Shown here in pieces: positions 18,828-27,982 of a stretch of 64,000 nucleotides of DNA. The DNA lies in the NCBI RefSeq assembly GCF_015670405.1, contig NZ_JADPBQ010000009.1, positions 46,239-110,238 of the forward strand. Direction: 5' to 3'. A model generated the notes under the pieces. The model saw only the letters and a program-made list of their open reading frames with translations. It searched no databases and had not been told where the DNA came from. The position numbers and the translations under genes were made by a program. Origin of the DNA: Clostridium sp. 1001271B_151109_B4 (GTDB taxonomy: Bacteria; Bacillota; Clostridia; Clostridiales; Clostridiaceae). Positions within the stretch are counted from its first letter, which is position 1. The number at the start of each line of letters is the position of its first letter.

Positions 18828-20015
18828 CTATTTTTTGTATTGTTTCATTAAGCTATCAAAAGCTTTTAATGACCTCTTTATCTTTTCATATGATATACAA
18901 TAAGATAGTCTAAAATATCCTGGGCATCCAAATGTTTTACCTGGAACAGCTAAGATGTTAAACTTCTTTGCTTCTTCACAGAACTTAACATCATCCTCTA
19001 TCGGCGCCTTAGGAAATAAATAAAATGCACCTTCTGGTTTCATGCATTCAAACCCTATACTAATTAAATGGTTATATAGTAGATCTCTATTTTTCCTATA
19101 TATATCAGCATTAATCTCTAAGTTTAAACTTTCCTTAATTACCTTTTGAAAAAGTGATGGTGCATTAACAAATCCTAATATTCTGTTTGATATATTCAAT
19201 GCAGAAACTATTTCATCAAAGTCCTTAATTTTAGAATTAACAACAATATATCCTATTCTTTCACCTGGTAAGGATAATGACTTACTATATGAATATCCAA
19301 TAAATGAATTATCATAATATTTTAATGCACATGGAACCTTTGCATTATCATATACAATCTCTCTATATGGTTCATCAGAAATTAAATATATATCTTGCTT
19401 AAATTCTTCTTCTTTTTGTCTCAATATAGCTGATAATTCTTTAATAGTATCTTCACTATATATAACGCCACTTGGATTGTTAGGAGAATTTATAATAATA
19501 GCTTTAGTATTTTGACTAATTTCATTTTTTAACTCCATTAAATTTGGTTGAAAATTATTAGTATCCGCTGATATAATCTTAACTTTCCCCTGAAAATTAT
19601 TTACATAATTAACATACTCACCAAAAAAAGGCGCAAATACAATTACCTCATCACCTGGATTTAATAAACTTTTTAAAATAATATTTAATCCACCAGCTGC
19701 CCCACATGTCATAATAATATTTTCATAACTTAGCTCGATATTTTCTTTTTCCTTTATATTTTGAGCTATAGCTTCTCTTACATCTTCATAACCAGAGTTA
19801 TTCATATATCCATGTACTGTATTAGGATTTTCTTCATTTAATATTTTAGTTATTATATCCTTTATCTCATTAGGTGGTTCCACATTTGGATTACCTATAC
19901 TGTAATCAAAAACATTCTCTTCTCCATAAATACTCGAAAGCCTTTTTCCCTCTTCAAACATTGCTCTAATTGTAGAGCTATTAGCAACCATAGTTTTCAT
20001 CTTATTAGAAATCAT
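18828..20015 (-). CDS. PLP-dependent aminotransferase, class I/II
   Basis: The 395-residue product is a fold-type I aminotransferase. The motifs YSIGNPNVEPP, the glycine loop TCGAAGGLNI, NSPNNPSG, SDEPYREIVYD and the PLP-binding lysine in SYSKSLSLPGERIGY (about residue 246) are all present, as is the C-terminal Arg in FRLSYC. Close relatives are annotated as aspartate or aromatic aminotransferases. Substrate cannot be decided from sequence. AATGGGGGC precedes the ATG. It lies 20 bases downstream of the S24-UvrD gene and may share its transcript. Confidence 0.9.
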   Translation of the reverse strand: MISNKMKTMVANSSTIRAMFEEGKRLSSIYGEENVFDYSIGNPNVEPPNEIKDIITKILNEENPNTVHGYMNNSGYEDVREAIAQNIKEKENIELSYENIIMTCGAAGGLNIILKSLLNPGDEVIVFAPFFGEYVNYVNNFQGKVKIISADTNNFQPNLMELKNEISQNTKAIIINSPNNPSGVIYSEDTIKELSAILRQKEEEFKQDIYLISDEPYREIVYDNAKVPCALKYYDNSFIGYSYSKSLSLPGERIGYIVVNSKIKDFDEIVSALNISNRILGFVNAPSLFQKVIKESLNLEINADIYRKNRDLLYNHLISIGFECMKPEGAFYLFPKAPIEDDVKFCEEAKKFNILAVPGKTFGCPGYFRLSYCISYEKIKRSLKAFDSLMKQYKK

Positions 20016-20035
20016 TTTTAGCCCCCATTAATATA

Positions 20036-21469
20036 TTAATTTAACTTATTTTTAATAACACCAATTGCTACCCCTAAAATACTAACTTCCTTACCTTCTA
20101 AATATATTTCACTATATTTAGAGTTTGCAGGAACTAACATTGGTGCTTCTCCATTTAATTTTAATGTTTTAAGTGTTGCTTCACCATCCAAACTAGCAGC
20201 AACTATTTCATTGTTATAAGCAGTATTTTGTCTCTTAATTACTACCATATCCCCATCATTTATATTTTTATCGATCATACTATCTCCTTTAACATGAAGT
20301 ATGAAAGTGTCCTTTCCTTTTTCTAACCACCCTTTTGGTAAAAGGAACTTTTCTAATACCTGTTCATTAATTTCAATAGGAGTACCTGCTGCTATGTCAT
20401 TATATACATTTACTTCTTCTAATTCTTCTTCAGAAAAGACTGTATTATCATCAAGGTAAATTTCTTTTTTAGCTGATGAATTATCTAAATTAAAATCAAC
20501 AATATTTTTATATTTCAAATTTACATATTCAAACTTATCAATAAATGTATTTTTCATATTATCTTCTTCAATAAACTTCTTTTTAAAAGCAAAGCTTTTA
20601 CCTTTAAAATCAGCTCCAAGAGTTTTTAATTTTCTCCCCTTCACTAACCAACACATATCATCATTTTTATTTTCATTATTTACAATAAATACAAATGAAG
20701 AATATAAATAATTAGCATATATACTTTTTACAAATTCAACTTGACCTTTAGTTAATCCTTCTACACTGTCTAAAACTATATGAGTATATTTATTGCTATT
20801 TTCCCTTGCATATTTAATTGCAAGGCTAGTCTCATCATAAACATCATAAAATCCATTATCCATTAATATCTCATCATATACTTCCATTAATGTATAAATA
20901 GCTTCTCTAGTAAAAGAATTTTTAATAACCCTATATTTTCTACCTTTTCTTTCAACTTCATTATACTCATCTCTTGTGAAATTACATGCTTTAATCCACA
21001 TAATTTCTTCATAAAGTTCCTCTGAAGAAATTTTATTTAAAACCTTTGATTTCTTTGAAAAAAACTTCATTTTCGAATTAAATTTTTCACTGTTTAATAA
21101 TTCTAATCCTTTATCTGAAGAAATTAATTCTAATTTTAAATTCTTTAAGTTTAAATACATATTTGAATATTCTTTTATTAACGAATTTATTAGATTAAAT
21201 TCTACTCTTCTAGTATCTAAAGAAAATAAAGAATAAAATTCACTTTCTTTGCTCATTTCCTCATATAAAGAATTATTATTAATTAATTCTTTATAATTTG
21301 ATGATAAAAATAATATTTTATCATCTTTATATAAACAATAATTGTTTTCTAAATTTATAACTCTATATAAAGCCGTTATAGTCTTTCCTGTTAATGATTT
21401 TCCTTTCATTAATGAAAAGCCCATATTCTTGTTTTTTATAAACCTATTTTGTACTTTAGTTAATTTCAT
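20036..21469 (-). CDS. S24 (LexA-type) peptidase fused to a UvrD-like N-terminal domain
   Basis: I start at the ATG 21469 (MKLTKVQNRF) behind AGTAGGTG; the frame extends upstream into a structured leader. The first 300 residues resemble the start of a UvrD/Rep helicase, with a Walker A motif GKSLTGKT (23-30). The expected Walker B DEAQD is replaced by HIVLDSVEG (about 229-237), so ATPase activity is doubtful. The C-terminal part is a LexA/S24 domain with an Ala-Gly cleavage site in DIAAGTPIEI (near 358), catalytic Ser in GDSMI (about 395) and Lys in EATLKTL (about 432). No helix-turn-helix is visible. A self-cleaving regulator or stress sensor is plausible. Confidence 0.82.
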   Translation of the reverse strand: MKLTKVQNRFIKNKNMGFSLMKGKSLTGKTITALYRVINLENNYCLYKDDKILFLSSNYKELINNNSLYEEMSKESEFYSLFSLDTRRVEFNLINSLIKEYSNMYLNLKNLKLELISSDKGLELLNSEKFNSKMKFFSKKSKVLNKISSEELYEEIMWIKACNFTRDEYNEVERKGRKYRVIKNSFTREAIYTLMEVYDEILMDNGFYDVYDETSLAIKYARENSNKYTHIVLDSVEGLTKGQVEFVKSIYANYLYSSFVFIVNNENKNDDMCWLVKGRKLKTLGADFKGKSFAFKKKFIEEDNMKNTFIDKFEYVNLKYKNIVDFNLDNSSAKKEIYLDDNTVFSEEELEEVNVYNDIAAGTPIEINEQVLEKFLLPKGWLEKGKDTFILHVKGDSMIDKNINDGDMVVIKRQNTAYNNEIVAASLDGEATLKTLKLNGEAPMLVPANSKYSEIYLEGKEVSILGVAIGVIKNKLN

Positions 21470-21661
21470 TTTACACCTACTGCTACTTCCCATTATTATA
21501 AAGAAAACCCCAAAGAAAGAAAATAACCTTGGAGTTACAAACCAAATTCTTAGCTTAAGATGGGATTTCACATCCATCTTAAGCTTAAAATTCGTTATCT
21601 AAGGCTGTGCCTATTGCTATCTCCAACTTAAATAGATTGAAATTTTACAATGGCTAGCTCT
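21470..21661 (-). promoter_or_regulatory. Structured 5' leader of the S24-UvrD gene, attenuator-like
   Basis: About 190 bases lie between the inferred start site and the ATG. On the minus strand a stem GCCATTG/CAATAGGC (21648-21654 with 21609-21616) comes first. A perfect 12-bp hairpin follows (21552-21563 with 21574-21585). An 8-bp hairpin with wobble pairs and a TTTTCTTT tail (21499-21534) looks like a terminator. TTGGAG at 21621-21626 could pair with CTCCAA of that terminator. It does not match any riboswitch class that I know by eye. Confidence 0.55.
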
Positions 21662-21667
21662 TAGATA

Positions 21668-21696
21668 ATTTTATTAATTTATTATTAAAAAGTCAA
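21668..21696 (-). promoter_or_regulatory. Promoter of the S24-UvrD transcript
   Basis: On the minus strand TTGACT (21691-21696) and TAAAAT (21668-21673) are separated by 17 bases. It lies just after the nfnB stop codon. Confidence 0.8.
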
Positions 21697-21708
21697 TGAA
21701 TTTTGTAG

Positions 21709-23106
21709 TCATTTGTTACTTAAATACTCATCTATTGCTGCAGCTGCTTTTTTACCTGCACCCATTGCTAAGATTACTGTTGCTGCGCCTGTAACAGCAT
21801 CTCCCCCAGCATATACTCCTTCCTTAGTTGTAAGTCCTGTTTCTTCATCTGCAATAATACATTTCCATTTATTCACTTCTAACCCATTAGTTGTTGATGA
21901 AATCAGTGGGTTTGGCGACGTACCTAAAGACATTATAACTGTATCCACATCCATAACAAACTCAGAACCTTCTTTTACTACAGGTCTTCTTCTACCTGAA
22001 GCATCAGGTTCACCTAGTACCATTTCAACACACTTCATTCCTTTAACCCATCCATTTTCATCACATAAAATCTCAGTTGGATTTGTTAACACATCAAAGA
22101 TAACTCCTTCTTCTTTAGCATGATGTACTTCTTCTAATCTTGCTGGAAGTTCCTCTTCACTTCTTCTATATACAATATGTGTTTCTGCTCCAAGTCTTAA
22201 TGCCGTTCTAGCTGCATCCATAGCAACATTTCCACCACCAACAACTGCTACCTTTTTCCCTACTTTTACTGGTGTATGATATTCTTCTTTAAAGGCCTTC
22301 ATTAAATTTACTCTTGTTAAAAACTCATTAGCTGAAAATACCCCATTAGCATTTTCACCTGGAATACCCATAAATTTTGGAAGCCCTGCTCCTGAACCTA
22401 TAAACACAGCCTCAAATCCCTCGTCCTCTATTAAAGAATCTACTGTAACTGTTCTTCCTACAACTACATTAGTTTCAATATTAACTCCTAATTTTTTAAT
22501 ATTCTCTATTTCATGCTTTACAACCTCATCTTTTGGTAGTCTAAACTCAGGAATACCATAAACTAAAACTCCACCCGCTTCATGTAAAGCTTCAAAAATT
22601 GTAACATCATATCCCCTTTTAGCTAAATCACCAGCACATGTAAGTCCTGATGGTCCTGAACCTATTACAGCAATTTTCTTTCCCTTAGAATCTTCTTTTT
22701 CTGAAAGATCTATGTTATTTTTTCTAGCCCAATCTGCTGTAAACTTTTCTAGCTTACCAATAGCTACTGGCTCACCTTTTATTCCTAAAATACATTTCCC
22801 TTCACATTGTGATTCCTGAGGACAAACTCTACCACATACTGCAGGCAATGCGCTATATTTAGCTATTTCTTTAGCTGCACCCTCTATATTTTTTTTCTTA
22901 AGTTCTGATATAAACCCCGGTATATCTATGGAAACAGGACATCCACTAACACATTTAGGATTTTTACATCCTAAGCATCTACTTGCTTCATTGAAAGCAC
23001 TCTCTTCGTCATATCCCAAGCATACCTCTTTAAAGTTTTTTGCTCTTACACTTGCTTCCTGTTCAACAACAGGTGTTCTTTTCATTCTATCAACTACATT
23101 ATTCAT
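21709..23106 (-). CDS. nfnB: NfnB-type (GltA-like) subunit of NADH-dependent ferredoxin:NADP+ oxidoreductase
   Basis: The 465-residue flavoprotein has an N-terminal ferredoxin-like region with two cysteine clusters (CLGCKNPKCVSGCPV near 44-57 and CGRVCPQESQCEGKC near 90-105). An FAD site GSGPSGL (about 148) and an NADP-binding site VGGGNVAMDAA (about 285) follow. Such proteins are often labelled glutamate synthase small chain. Because the gene directly follows an NfnA-like gene with 1 base between them and no large glutamate synthase gene is present, the NfnAB electron-bifurcating complex of clostridia is the better reading. It would couple NADH and reduced ferredoxin to NADP+ reduction. Confidence 0.88.
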   Translation of the reverse strand: MNNVVDRMKRTPVVEQEASVRAKNFKEVCLGYDEESAFNEASRCLGCKNPKCVSGCPVSIDIPGFISELKKKNIEGAAKEIAKYSALPAVCGRVCPQESQCEGKCILGIKGEPVAIGKLEKFTADWARKNNIDLSEKEDSKGKKIAVIGSGPSGLTCAGDLAKRGYDVTIFEALHEAGGVLVYGIPEFRLPKDEVVKHEIENIKKLGVNIETNVVVGRTVTVDSLIEDEGFEAVFIGSGAGLPKFMGIPGENANGVFSANEFLTRVNLMKAFKEEYHTPVKVGKKVAVVGGGNVAMDAARTALRLGAETHIVYRRSEEELPARLEEVHHAKEEGVIFDVLTNPTEILCDENGWVKGMKCVEMVLGEPDASGRRRPVVKEGSEFVMDVDTVIMSLGTSPNPLISSTTNGLEVNKWKCIIADEETGLTTKEGVYAGGDAVTGAATVILAMGAGKKAAAAIDEYLSNK

Positions 23107-23107
23107 A

Positions 23108-23998
23108 CTAATTATGACCTCCGCATCCGCAACCTTCTCTATGATGTGTGTCGCCTTCTTCTATTTTTAATACCGCTCTACCTTCTTCACTTTTATAAAG
23201 GGTTTGTCTTCTCATACTCTCATCAAAATCTACAAGATGACCATCAAACTCTGGCCCATCAACACAGGCAAATTTTACTTCATTGCCAACAGTTACTCTG
23301 CATGCACCACACATTCCTGTTCCATCTACCATGATAGGATTTAAACTTACTGTAGTTTTTATCCCTAATTCTTTAGTTAAAGCACTCATAAACTTCATCA
23401 TAATCATAGGCCCAATTACAACTGCATGGTTATATTCTTTTCCATTATTTTTTACTAAGTCTGTTAAACAATCTGTAACTCTACCATTAAATCCATATGA
23501 TCCATCATCAGTTGAAATATATAAATTTTTAGCAACTTGTCTCATTTCATCTTCTAAAATTATAAGCTCTTTAGTTCTTGCACCAATAATAACATCTACA
23601 TCGATACCATTTTCATGAAGCCACTTGACTTGAGGATATACCGGAGCAGCCCCTACTCCTCCAGCAACAAATATAATCTTAGATTTTTTTAATTCGCTTA
23701 ATTCTTCATGAATAAACTCACTTGGTTGCCCCAATGGTCCCACAAAATCTTCTACAAAATCACCAACTTCATACTCAGCTAACTCTTTAGTCGCATAGCC
23801 TACCGTTTGAAAAACAATAGTTACTGTTCCTTTTTCTCTATCATAATCAGCAATAGTTAATGGAATTCTTTCTCCCTTATCATTATTTTTAATAATAATA
23901 AATTGCCCTGGCTGAGCAGATTTAGCTACTCTAGCAGCTTCAATATCCATTAAATAAATATTTTCAGTTAATAATCTTTTACTTGTTATTTTATACAC
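23108..23998 (-). CDS. nfnA: NfnA-type FAD/[2Fe-2S] subunit
   Basis: The start is GTG behind TTAGGAGG. The 296-residue product is a ferredoxin-NADP reductase/dihydroorotate dehydrogenase electron-transfer type protein. It has an N-terminal FAD domain (AQPGQFIII...ERIPLTIAD), an NAD domain (VGGAAPVYPQ region, about 110-225) and a C-terminal [2Fe-2S] motif GMCGACRVTV ... FACVDGPEF. The C-terminus has an extra GCGCGG tail. Paired with nfnB, it forms the NADH-binding half of the bifurcating transhydrogenase. Confidence 0.88.
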   Translation of the reverse strand: MYKITSKRLLTENIYLMDIEAARVAKSAQPGQFIIIKNNDKGERIPLTIADYDREKGTVTIVFQTVGYATKELAEYEVGDFVEDFVGPLGQPSEFIHEELSELKKSKIIFVAGGVGAAPVYPQVKWLHENGIDVDVIIGARTKELIILEDEMRQVAKNLYISTDDGSYGFNGRVTDCLTDLVKNNGKEYNHAVVIGPMIMMKFMSALTKELGIKTTVSLNPIMVDGTGMCGACRVTVGNEVKFACVDGPEFDGHLVDFDESMRRQTLYKSEEGRAVLKIEEGDTHHREGCGCGGHN

Positions 23999-24064
23999 CT
24001 TAATAACCTCCTAAAATTTTCTTAAGTATTTATATAATAATTTTTATTAACATACTATATTAAA

Positions 24065-24199
24065 AGTTAAGAGTTAGTAGTTTCAAGTTAGTAGTTAAGG
24101 TTTAAACTCCTTTTCGAGTTTCATAATAATATATTTTTAAATTCAGATTATCTGAAATTTCACCTTAACTACTCACCACTAACTACTAACTCCTAATTA
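24065..24199. repeat. Miniature inverted-repeat element between adh and nfnA
   Basis: Two arms of about 37 bases (24065-24101 and 24162-24199) are imperfect inverted copies of each other. Both are built of GTTAGTAGTTA-like units and share a perfect outermost-to-loop core ACCTTAACTACT. Inside are a 6-bp hairpin AAACTC/GAGTTT and a palindrome TTCAGATTATCTGAA. There is no ORF. The form suggests a non-autonomous MITE-like or REP-like intergenic repeat. Confidence 0.75.
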
Positions 24200-25366
24200 T
24201 TAAAACTCTACTTTATTTCCATAGAATGTACATGAAAGTAGCTTTTCCATTGTTTCATCATCAATTTCTCTTGGATTAGATCCAGTACATGCGTCTAAAA
24301 CTGCATTATGTGCTATATGTTTTACATTATCTAAGAAATCTTCTTCAGTAACTCCATATTCTTTCATTGATGCTGGAATATTAAGCTCCCTATTAAATTT
24401 ATTTATTTTTTCAATCAATGAATCTGTCAATTCACTATTGGTTTGCCCTTCTAATTTTAAAACTCTTGCTATATCTGCATATCTATCTTCACATACTGAT
24501 CTATTGTACTGAATAACATATGGTAAGAAAATTGCATTTGCACATCCATGTGGAATATGAAATACAGCTCCTATTTTATGTGCCATAGAATGTACTATTC
24601 CCAACAAAGCATTACTAAATGCCATACCTGCTAAACATTGAGCTTCATGCATTAAGTTTCTTGATTCTTCATCTCCACTAAATGATTTAACTAAATTTTC
24701 ATCAACCATTTCAATTGCCTTTAATGCTAATGGATCAGAAAAATTAGATTTTAATGATGCTGTATATGCCTCAATTGCATGTGTTAATGCATCCATTCCA
24801 GTATGTGCAACAAGTTTAGCCGGCATAGTTTGTGCTAAATCCGGATCAACAATTGCTATATCTGGTGTTATATTGAAATCAGCTAAAGGATATTTAATCT
24901 TTGCTTTATAATCAGTAATTACAGAAAATGCTGTAACTTCAGTTGCTGTTCCTGATGTAGATGGTATTGCAACAAACTTAGCTTTTTGTCTAAGTTCAGG
25001 TAATCCAAATGGAATAACAGCTTGTTCAAATGTAAAGTCTGGATATTCGTAGAAAATCCACATTGCTTTTGCTGCATCTATTGGTGATCCTCCCCCCATA
25101 GCTACTATCCAATCTGGTTCGAAATCTCTCATTACAGCAGCACCATTCATAACAGTTTCAACTGATGGATCTGGTTCAACACCTTCTATTAATTTAATTT
25201 CCAATCCAGCTTCTTTCAAATAGCTTTCAACCTTATCTAAGAAGCCAAATCTCTTCATTGATCCTCCGCCTACAACTACTACAGCCTTTTTACCTTTCAA
25301 TGTCTTTAGAACCTCTAAAGACCCCTTTCCATGATAAATATCTCTTGGTAATGTAAATCTTCCCAT
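24200..25366 (-). CDS. Iron-containing NAD(P)H-dependent alcohol (butanol) dehydrogenase
   Basis: The 388-residue enzyme belongs to the group III iron-activated alcohol dehydrogenases. It starts MGRFTLPRDIYHGKGSL and contains the cofactor motif GGGSPIDAAKAMW. The iron-binding region is AHTGMDALTHAIEAY with later His residues in HSMAHKIGAVFHIPHG. Sequence and length strongly recall the NADPH-dependent butanol dehydrogenases of solvent-forming clostridia. It reduces aldehydes to alcohols at the end of fermentation. Its own promoter region and AGGAGG lie upstream. Confidence 0.92.
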   Translation of the reverse strand: MGRFTLPRDIYHGKGSLEVLKTLKGKKAVVVVGGGSMKRFGFLDKVESYLKEAGLEIKLIEGVEPDPSVETVMNGAAVMRDFEPDWIVAMGGGSPIDAAKAMWIFYEYPDFTFEQAVIPFGLPELRQKAKFVAIPSTSGTATEVTAFSVITDYKAKIKYPLADFNITPDIAIVDPDLAQTMPAKLVAHTGMDALTHAIEAYTASLKSNFSDPLALKAIEMVDENLVKSFSGDEESRNLMHEAQCLAGMAFSNALLGIVHSMAHKIGAVFHIPHGCANAIFLPYVIQYNRSVCEDRYADIARVLKLEGQTNSELTDSLIEKINKFNRELNIPASMKEYGVTEEDFLDNVKHIAHNAVLDACTGSNPREIDDETMEKLLSCTFYGNKVEF

Positions 25367-25513
25367 CTTTTCTCCTCCTATAAATCCTCTTTTTTGATTT
25401 TCAGTTCAAAATAAATTCTATCACTTTATCCTATAAGAAGAATTTATTTTTTTAACTTTATATCCTTAAATTTAATATATTACCAATAAGTAAATATAAT
25501 ATAATTATACCAT

Positions 25514-25592
25514 AAAAATACTATTTAAAAGTATTTTTACATAAAAAATACCTAAAGACAACTATTTATTATTTTCGTCTTTAGGTATTTTT
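25514..25592 (-). terminator. Tandem hairpins after the second DHH gene
   Basis: A 16-bp perfect stem (AAAAATACCTAAAGAC at 25544-25559 with 25577-25592) starts at the stop codon and is followed by a T run on the minus strand. A second stem (25514-25521 with 25531-25538) follows. Confidence 0.85.
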
Positions 25593-26552
25593 TTATTTAC
25601 TATTATTAAAGTTTATACAATTCTCATCAAAAGCTTTTAATATCTCATCAACTATTTCCCAGTTAGCTAATGATGCTCCTGCTGCAAGCATATGACCACC
25701 ACCGCCAAAACTTGCAGCTATATCATTTACTTTAGGCCCATTAGATCTGAACTCACAGAATATACCACCTTCTTCTTTTTCAACAAAGAAGTTCCAATTA
25801 ATTATTCCAGCTGTATCTTGAAGGGCATTTACCATTCTAACAGCTTTCATTGTTTCTAGTTTATATTTTCTAACCACTTCTTTAGGAACTTTTAAATATG
25901 CCATTCCATTTTCAGTAGTCTTATAATTACTATAAATATATCCTAAAAATTTAAGTTCATTTTCTTCACGTCTATACATATTTGCATATATATCTTTAGT
26001 TTCTATATCATATGTGATTTTTGATAACTTTCCAAACAGATCTGTAGGATTTTCAACATATAAAAATCTACCTGTATCTCCTACAATTCCTGTATATAAT
26101 GCTTTTCTTCCCTTTTTATCTATCTTAAGTTTATCAGAGTTATTTAGATACAAATCTAAAATCATTTCACTACAAGAAGAATAATTTGTATCAACCCAAG
26201 TTAAGTTCTCAAAAGGAGCATCAAAAGGTTTATGGTGATCTATTTTAATTACATATCCACATTTATTAAACGCTTGGTTATCTACCCTTTCCTTATTCGC
26301 TACATCTACAATAATTGCTAAGCAATCTTTATCTAAATCAATTTCTTCATCCATTGTATTTATATATTCTAAATTTTTAGAGTGCTCACCTAAAATAACA
26401 ACTTTTTTATCTGGATATGTATTGTTTATTATACTCTTTAATGCAGTTTGAGAACTATATGAATCTGGATCTGGAAACACATGTCTAAATATTGCAATTG
26501 TTTCAAACTCTTCAATTTTATTGATAATTTCTTTCATTAATTTTTCTATCAT
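25593..26552 (-). CDS. DHH-family phosphoesterase, NrnA-like paralogue
   Basis: The 319-residue product has the DHH motifs FRHVFPDPDS (first metal site), IIVDVAN, IDHHKPFD and GDTGRFLY, and a DHHA1 motif GGGGHMLAAG. It therefore belongs to the bifunctional oligoribonuclease/pAp phosphatase family, like the gene at 12985-13959. It is clearly diverged from that paralogue and lies outside the ribosome operon. The substrate may be short RNA, pAp or a cyclic-dinucleotide product; sequence does not decide. CAAGGAGAC precedes the ATG. Confidence 0.87.
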   Translation of the reverse strand: MIEKLMKEIINKIEEFETIAIFRHVFPDPDSYSSQTALKSIINNTYPDKKVVILGEHSKNLEYINTMDEEIDLDKDCLAIIVDVANKERVDNQAFNKCGYVIKIDHHKPFDAPFENLTWVDTNYSSCSEMILDLYLNNSDKLKIDKKGRKALYTGIVGDTGRFLYVENPTDLFGKLSKITYDIETKDIYANMYRREENELKFLGYIYSNYKTTENGMAYLKVPKEVVRKYKLETMKAVRMVNALQDTAGIINWNFFVEKEEGGIFCEFRSNGPKVNDIAASFGGGGHMLAAGASLANWEIVDEILKAFDENCINFNNSK

Positions 26553-26594
26553 AATTAATTGTCTCCTTGATTAATAATTTTATTAATAATTTCT

Positions 26595-26628
26595 AGAAAA
26601 ACACCCTACTTAGCTATCTAAGTAGGGT
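26595..26628 (-). terminator. Terminator of the ABC importer operon
   Basis: On the minus strand a perfect 11-bp stem ACCCTACTTAG (26603-26613 with 26618-26628) is followed by GTGTTTTTC, 20 bases past the binding-protein stop. Confidence 0.9.
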
Positions 26629-26647
26629 AATAATTTTATTAATTCTT

Positions 26648-27982
26648 TTATTGACGACTTATAGAAGTTTCAACTTGAGAATTCATTTCTTTTAACATTG
26701 CTTCTATATCATCTGATGTACCAGTAACATATGAAGCATATTTTTCTTCTGCTACTGTTCTAGCTGATTGAGCATTGTTTACAGCTGGTGTAAAGTATGC
26801 AAAAGCTAAAGAATCATTTGCTACATCATAAATCTTACCATATAAAGAAGTAGTATCAGCTAAAACTTCTTGAACAATTGAAGAGTCTACAGCTGACTTT
26901 CTTACTGGTAAATATCCAGTACCAGTAGCAAATTTAGCAGTATTTTCAGTATTTGTTGCGAACTTTATAAATTCGTAAGCTGCATATTGAGCTTCTGCAG
27001 AAACATCATTAGTAACAAATAATGATGCACCTTGTTGGATAACAGCCTTATCTTTACCTTCAAAATGTGGAACTTCTACTACTGCAATTTCAAAAGCATC
27101 ATTAGTATTTATGTGTGCGAAACCTGCTGATGACCCTTGATAAGCTAATAATCTTTGGTTTGAGAATGGACCTGATAAGAATTTATCTTCACCTGGAACT
27201 CTAAATGCACCACTTTGAGTATTAGCTCTGAAGAATTGCATAAATTCTTTAGACCAATCATTATTAACATTTATTTTTCCATCTAACTCAACGAAATCTT
27301 TACCTTCTTCTTTTAATGATGAAATAAAGGCATTTGAACTTGAATCAAACCCAAATCCTGCTATTCCTAATTCATCATACGCTTTTTGAGAAATTTCAGC
27401 TAATTTTTCAAAAGTTAAATCATTTAGGTCCTCAACAGTATACCCTAATTGTTCTAATAAGTTTTTATTTACGTATAAAACTTCAGTAGATTTAGTTAAA
27501 GGTAATCCATAAATTTTATTCTCTCCCCATTGTGATAATTCTTTAATAAAATCTGGAATAAAGTCTTTTTCAATATCATCTTTCATTCCTATTGAAGAAT
27601 TATTTACATATGGAGTTAAATCAACAACTTTATTATCATTAATTAATCCTGTTGCAGCATCTGGATAAACATTAACTATTGCTGGCAATGTATTTGATTG
27701 TGATGCAGCAATTACTTTTTTGTTTAAATCAGTAATACTACCTTGGCTAGATGCAGTAACTGTTATTCCCTTTCCATTTGTTGCATTGAAATCGTCAACT
27801 ATACCTTGTAAAATTTCAGCTTGTTTACCATTCATATAGTGCCACATTTCAATTGAAACTGGTTCTGTTAATTCTGTAACAATGTCAGCATTTTCACTTG
27901 ATGAATTATTGCTTCCGCAACCAGTTAATGCTGTAACTGCAACTACTGCAGTCATTAAAGATGCTAATAATCTTCTTTTCAT
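26648..27982 (-). CDS. ABC transporter extracellular solute-binding protein (lipoprotein)
   Basis: The start is the ATG at 27982, six bases after AGAGGTG; an in-frame GTG lies inside that site. The 444-residue product begins MKRRLLASLMT and has a lipobox TALTGC, so it is a membrane-anchored receptor. The mature part is a family 1 carbohydrate-type binding protein (EPVSIEMWHYMNGKQAEIL ... GLPLTKSTEVLYVNKNLLEQLG ... NTENTAKFATGTGYLPVRKSA). The WHYM and AIVNVYP segments recall UgpB, so glycerol-3-phosphate or a glycerophosphodiester is possible besides a sugar. It is the last gene of its operon. Confidence 0.9.
   Translation of the reverse strand: MKRRLLASLMTAVVAVTALTGCGSNNSSSENADIVTELTEPVSIEMWHYMNGKQAEILQGIVDDFNATNGKGITVTASSQGSITDLNKKVIAASQSNTLPAIVNVYPDAATGLINDNKVVDLTPYVNNSSIGMKDDIEKDFIPDFIKELSQWGENKIYGLPLTKSTEVLYVNKNLLEQLGYTVEDLNDLTFEKLAEISQKAYDELGIAGFGFDSSSNAFISSLKEEGKDFVELDGKINVNNDWSKEFMQFFRANTQSGAFRVPGEDKFLSGPFSNQRLLAYQGSSAGFAHINTNDAFEIAVVEVPHFEGKDKAVIQQGASLFVTNDVSAEAQYAAYEFIKFATNTENTAKFATGTGYLPVRKSAVDSSIVQEVLADTTSLYGKIYDVANDSLAFAYFTPAVNNAQSARTVAEEKYASYVTGTSDDIEAMLKEMNSQVETSISRQ

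Noticed and set aside
21540..21660. Cobalamin-riboswitch-like look of GGATGTGAAATCC in the S24 leader
   Set aside because: Only this short stretch resembles a cobalamin element; the B12 box and other conserved parts are missing, so I leave it as an unclassified leader.
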